Source: Atherix ibis
Taxonomy: Eukaryota > Arthropoda > Insecta > Diptera > Athericidae
Length of the DNA: 64,000 nucleotides
NCBI GenBank assembly: GCA_958298945.1
Contig: OY282609.1
Location: 15,420,326 to 15,484,325, forward strand
Reading direction: 5' to 3'
In this document: positions 60,523 to 64,000 of the stretch, piece by piece
Numbering within the stretch: the stretch's first letter is position 1
How the letters are laid out: the number at the start of each line of letters is the position of its first letter
Position numbers and translations under genes: made by a program
Notes under the pieces: generated by a model
Database searches by the model: none
Told to the model about the DNA's origin: nothing
Seen by the model: only the letters and a program-made list of their open reading frames with translations

Positions 60523-61931
60523 TATTGAATAGTTGAAAGTTCGTATTTTCCTTGGCTTCGGAAAAATTTATCTAAACAATTGTTGAAATTAGGCGCCGTA
60601 TAGCCACTAACAGCAAGTCACTAACTACTATGCGGTCAGTATGTATTTTCATGCGGGTAGAATCTATCTAATTGACGTAGTCACCATGATTACGACTCCC
60701 TATTACCCATACCTTTGCCAGTACAGTATTGGGCCATTGTTTTCCCTGCGAGAATTTTTGCATGACTCTCTGACACATTGTCATTGGTTAGAGTTATCTA
60801 TCGTCAATTATTATTATTAACAAACTAACTACCTTCATTTGTCTTTTTCTATTGTATTTTAATTTCTTGATTTTTCATTTGAATTTTTTTTTAAAGATTT
60901 TTTTCCTGATTATTAAATTATTTTCTAAGATTTATTCTGAGATTGAATGAGAATCCTAATATCATTATTCCATTCTTAAATGCCGAGTTTAGTAAAGATT
61001 ATTAAAGATTTTATATTTTTCATATTTAAATACAGATTTTTTTTGTCTAAGCTTTCTATTTGTATCGTATTAGATTAACGTTAAAATTACCTATGTGAGT
61101 TATTAACACCAGAGTGGCAATGATAACAGCAGAAAACTGCGGTGCATTGGCTTTGTTGACCTCCATAAGGTGATTTATGTGAATAGAAATGACCTTTTTG
61201 GGCAGAAAATTATAAATAACTAAATTTAACTTTTATGTTCTTCAATTTTAATTAATTTATTCCCATCCTTTTCTAGTTATTTTTTTGTTTAGATTTCAAA
61301 TTATACAAAATATTTACGAGTTAAAAGGTTTTTTTTCAATTATAATTTAGAAAATCATAATTATTTGACATAATAAGATTAAGGGTGTTTTGATTAAAAA
61401 ATATATATTTCTTCAAATTTTCTAATATTAAAAATTGTTTAAATTTTTTTTTTTTAAATTAGAATTTTTTTAAATGACATTGGATTTCATAGATACAAGC
61501 CCGAATTAACTTGAAAAAGGTTGATAAAAATGATCAATTAAAATTTTCAGAAATAATCACATTTTCTTAAGAATATCCTCGAAAACAATACTTTCATTAT
61601 CATTATTATTAAATGGAGGGAAAAAATATAATTCAATTTATCGCCAATTAATTTTTATATGATTATTGGCATTTATTATTTTATACCAAAAATATTTTAT
61701 CTATAGATAACATGGTCATTCCCACTCGTATAAATTGGAATTATTATGAAAAGTCCTTCAATTTGGGCATGTTCCTATGAACATACAAAATCACACCCAC
61801 TGAACTCTTCGATCCAAAATTAATTTTTAATCACATCCAAGAAGTTAGTAAAAATTCAATTTCAATTAAATCAACTAGGAAAAATTATAATAAAAATACC
61901 AAATAATCAATTAAAATATTATGAAATAATC
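60523..61931. other. Spacer between the two ACE genes
   Basis: About 1.4 kb, AT-rich, no ORF of note. The half nearer the Ance-3-like gene (60540-60830) is less AT-rich and may hold its upstream control elements. Confidence 0.5.
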
Positions 61932-61937
61932 TTTATT
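61932..61937 (-). terminator. Poly(A) signal of the Ance-like gene
   Basis: AATAAA on the minus strand about 155 nt beyond the stop codon at 62092. Confidence 0.55.
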
Positions 61938-62091
61938 TTAAAGACAAACAAAAATCAACAGTTTTTTTATGTAAATATTAATAAAAATGATTCCGGGCAT
62001 CTTAGCATATCCAAGAACGAACTCATTTGAATTTAAGATTATTGGCATTCTGTAAAATAGAAGATAAAATATTAGCTTTGTGGGGAAAATC

Positions 62092-64000
62092 CTACTGGAT
62101 TAATAAGTAAGTATTACTATCTGATGGCTCCCAGCCAACATATGCTTTGTTCTTCTTGTTCTCTTGTTCCAGCCAAGCACGCAGAGGCTCAAAGTATTCC
62201 AATATGGCAGATGCGGTCATTTTCCGTTCACCGGTAAAAACTTCCATTGCATCAGGCCATGGTTTCGAAGATCCTAACTGAAGCATTTCTCTACGATTAA
62301 AATATAAGAAATTAGATCTTTTCACTGAGGTAGTTGATTTTTTCAATTTATTTACTTGAAGGCATTTCCAGCAACAGCACTTCCGTAGATATCACAGTTA
62401 TCTAATGGAAGATCTGGATTTCCGGGCACATATTGTCCAGCTTTTATACATGCAGCTTTAAGAAATTGGAATTGAACAATGTCCGCTACCAAATACCGCA
62501 GATATTCCACATCTGAGGAAATATGGTATTTTGCTGGTGCATCAAAATCAGCTTCGCTCCTTACAACTGGCGGTTCAATTCCTGAGAATTCCTCGCGCAG
62601 CTTCCAGAAAGCGCAGTTCTGTTCTTCGGGCTTCAACTCTCCGCGGAATATTGACCATCTGTACTTGTCCATAGTGAATGCGAATGGAAGGAAGACTATT
62701 TTTCGGAGACTCTAAAATTAAATTGGTAAATCCGTGTTTGATTAGAGAATTGTTGTTCAAAATAAATACTGTTAGGAAAAGTCCATTCAATCGAGCCTCA
62801 TCGTTGAACTCGTAATCCTTGAGAAGTCCCACACTCTGAAGATGTTTTGGTGTAGAAACCGACAGAGAAAGAACGTCGCCCACAGCCTCATGGAATCCCG
62901 GATTTGCACCATCGCGGAATTTGTGTGGCAGGTGCTGGTATTGCAAAAAGTACTGAATATGTCCGAGCTCATGGTGGACTGTGAAGAACTGTTCCATATT
63001 GACAGTTGTGCACTGTTTAATGCGGACATCGTCAATCAGGAAGAAATCCCACGCACTCGCATGGCAAACAAGGTCCCGTCCATCCTTTGGTTTTTCTAGT
63101 ATACTCTTGTCCCAGAACACTCTGTAATCGAATATATTTTACTCGTTATTATCAATTTGAATTTTCCGACTACTTAAGATACTCACTGAGGTAATTTGGT
63201 CATATTCATCGACTGGAAGAACTCATCGCCTTTTTCGAACATTTTGACTGGCGTGTAGCCTTGTCTAACCATCTCGTCAGTAACATCAATCGATGGCTTA
63301 TCCGGGTATGGCAACATGAAGTCACTTACTTGATCCCAAGTTTGGGCCCACATATTTCCTAATAAATGCATGGGAATCGGGCCTTTTTCGGACACAACAT
63401 CATCTCCATACTTTTTGCGTAACTGGTAGCGCACGTATGCGTGGATTTGATGGTAGAATGGCTTTAGCTCTTCGAATATATCTTCCAAATTCTTTTCGAA
63501 ATTCGGATCGTCATATTCGTTCAGCCAGACTTCGGCATTGTTTGTAAAATCTAGAAGAAATTTCATAAAAAATCGTTCGCAAAATTCACGATATTCTTAA
63601 GGAAGAAGCTGGACTACTTACTGTTCAAAAGAGCGGCCTTATGTGTAAGAGCAACGTACTTATTGAAATGCTCCCGTACTGGAGCACCCGCCTTATTATA
63701 AAATTCCACCCAATAGTATTTAAGCTCTTCGGGATCTCTGCTGTCCTTGATAATACTTTCGATTTCAGGGTCTAGTGATAAATCACATTTGGTTCGATCT
63801 TCATACGAGCAAATTTTTATTTTAGCAAAATTTGATTCCATATTAGAAACGGCCGTCAAGATTTCACGATAATCTTCCTCTGACATAGCAGAATATCCCA
63901 TACTCCACAATAATTTTATTTGTCTTTTCAGATCTTCATTTTTGAAATTTTTGTAATTAGTAAATTTTCGCAACTTCAATATTCTTTCTTTGCCACGTTT
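62092..64000 (-). CDS. Ance: Angiotensin-converting enzyme, Ance type (5' end outside window)
   Basis: Five exons in the window (minus): >64000-63622, 63550-63187, 63121-62770, 62711-62356, 62290-62092. They give 549 residues plus the stop, all in frame with GT-AG ends. It is a single-domain M2 zinc dipeptidyl carboxypeptidase. Visible landmarks in order: [42 protein letters not shown] (substrate-binding His-Ala intact, about 63066), the zinc motif [10 protein letters not shown] (HELGH at 62973-62959), the third ligand in [12 protein letters not shown], and [15 protein letters not shown] holding the Lys, His and two Tyr that bind the substrate carboxylate. The C-terminus ends [14 protein letters not shown] with no membrane anchor, as in secreted insect Ance. 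It is expected to be a catalytically active, secreted peptide-processing enzyme. Signal peptide and promoter lie beyond 64000. The intron splitting LLN|N shares position and phase with the Ance-3-like gene downstream. Confidence 0.95.

Noticed and set aside
1..64000. tRNA, rRNA, CRISPR array or endogenous viral sequence
   Set aside because: I saw no cloverleaf with a TTCGA-type arm, no rDNA-like block, no spaced direct repeats and no viral protein motifs.

Overview
The window is AT-rich (roughly three quarters A+T), gene-poor insect nuclear DNA. Short introns with GT-AG ends, TATA/initiator and initiator/DPE core promoters, two insect cuticle-type genes and two insect angiotensin-converting-enzyme (ACE) genes point to an insect. 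The simple-sequence style (acatatgtac-like and cgagtat-like tracts) and the neighbourhood of cuticle genes with Ance genes suggest a fly. From memory, Drosophila melanogaster has Ance, Ance-2, Ance-3 and Vajk cuticle genes near each other on 2L around 34D-E. That link is recalled and not checked.

Layout. 0.4-1.0 kb: a decayed ~178-bp tandem repeat. 3.6-6.3 kb: a mariner broken by a 5'-truncated R1-like non-LTR retrotransposon. 11.6-12.1 kb: an unidentified exon-like ORF on the minus strand. 12.75-17.4 kb: a repeat-dense stretch with a long hairpin, a Tc1/mariner-superfamily relic, a 1.5-kb structure with ~143-bp inverted arms, and a second relic of the same family split by a Mos1-like mariner. 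21 kb: a perfect short hairpin and another relic. 28.6-32 kb (+): valine/proline-repeat secreted cuticle-type gene 1. 34.3-35.6 kb: a nearly intact mariner. 38-41 kb: more relics. 44.2-45.5 kb: a mariner relic and a second R1-like relic. 48.5-49.0 kb (-): a candidate two-exon gene for a 69-residue secreted protein. 49.6-51.9 kb (+): valine/proline-repeat gene 2, a clear paralogue of gene 1. 54.4-55.7 kb: a mariner with one internal stop and a lost catalytic Asp. 57.3-60.5 kb (-): an Ance-3-like ACE homologue. 62.1-64 kb (-): an Ance-like ACE running off the right edge.

The secure genes fall in two pairs. The two cuticle-type genes share a four-codon first exon, a phase-0 intron inside the signal peptide, a short charged segment ending in Lys-Arg-Gly, and long YPVxK/VPVxV repeats, so they look like extracellular structural proteins. 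The two ACE genes are head to tail on the minus strand. The upstream one keeps every active-site residue visible here. The downstream one keeps the zinc site but has lost a substrate-binding His-Ala pair, carries an Arg/Asp/Asn/Tyr-rich N-terminal extension, and has no C-terminal exons that I can find.

No single large new system stands out. The most unusual items are the altered and apparently truncated Ance-3-like gene, the long-armed inverted repeat at 13.5-15.05 kb, and the nested transposons with a readable TA target duplication. I saw no tRNA, rRNA, CRISPR array or viral element. The long AT-rich stretches between features hold no gene I can support.
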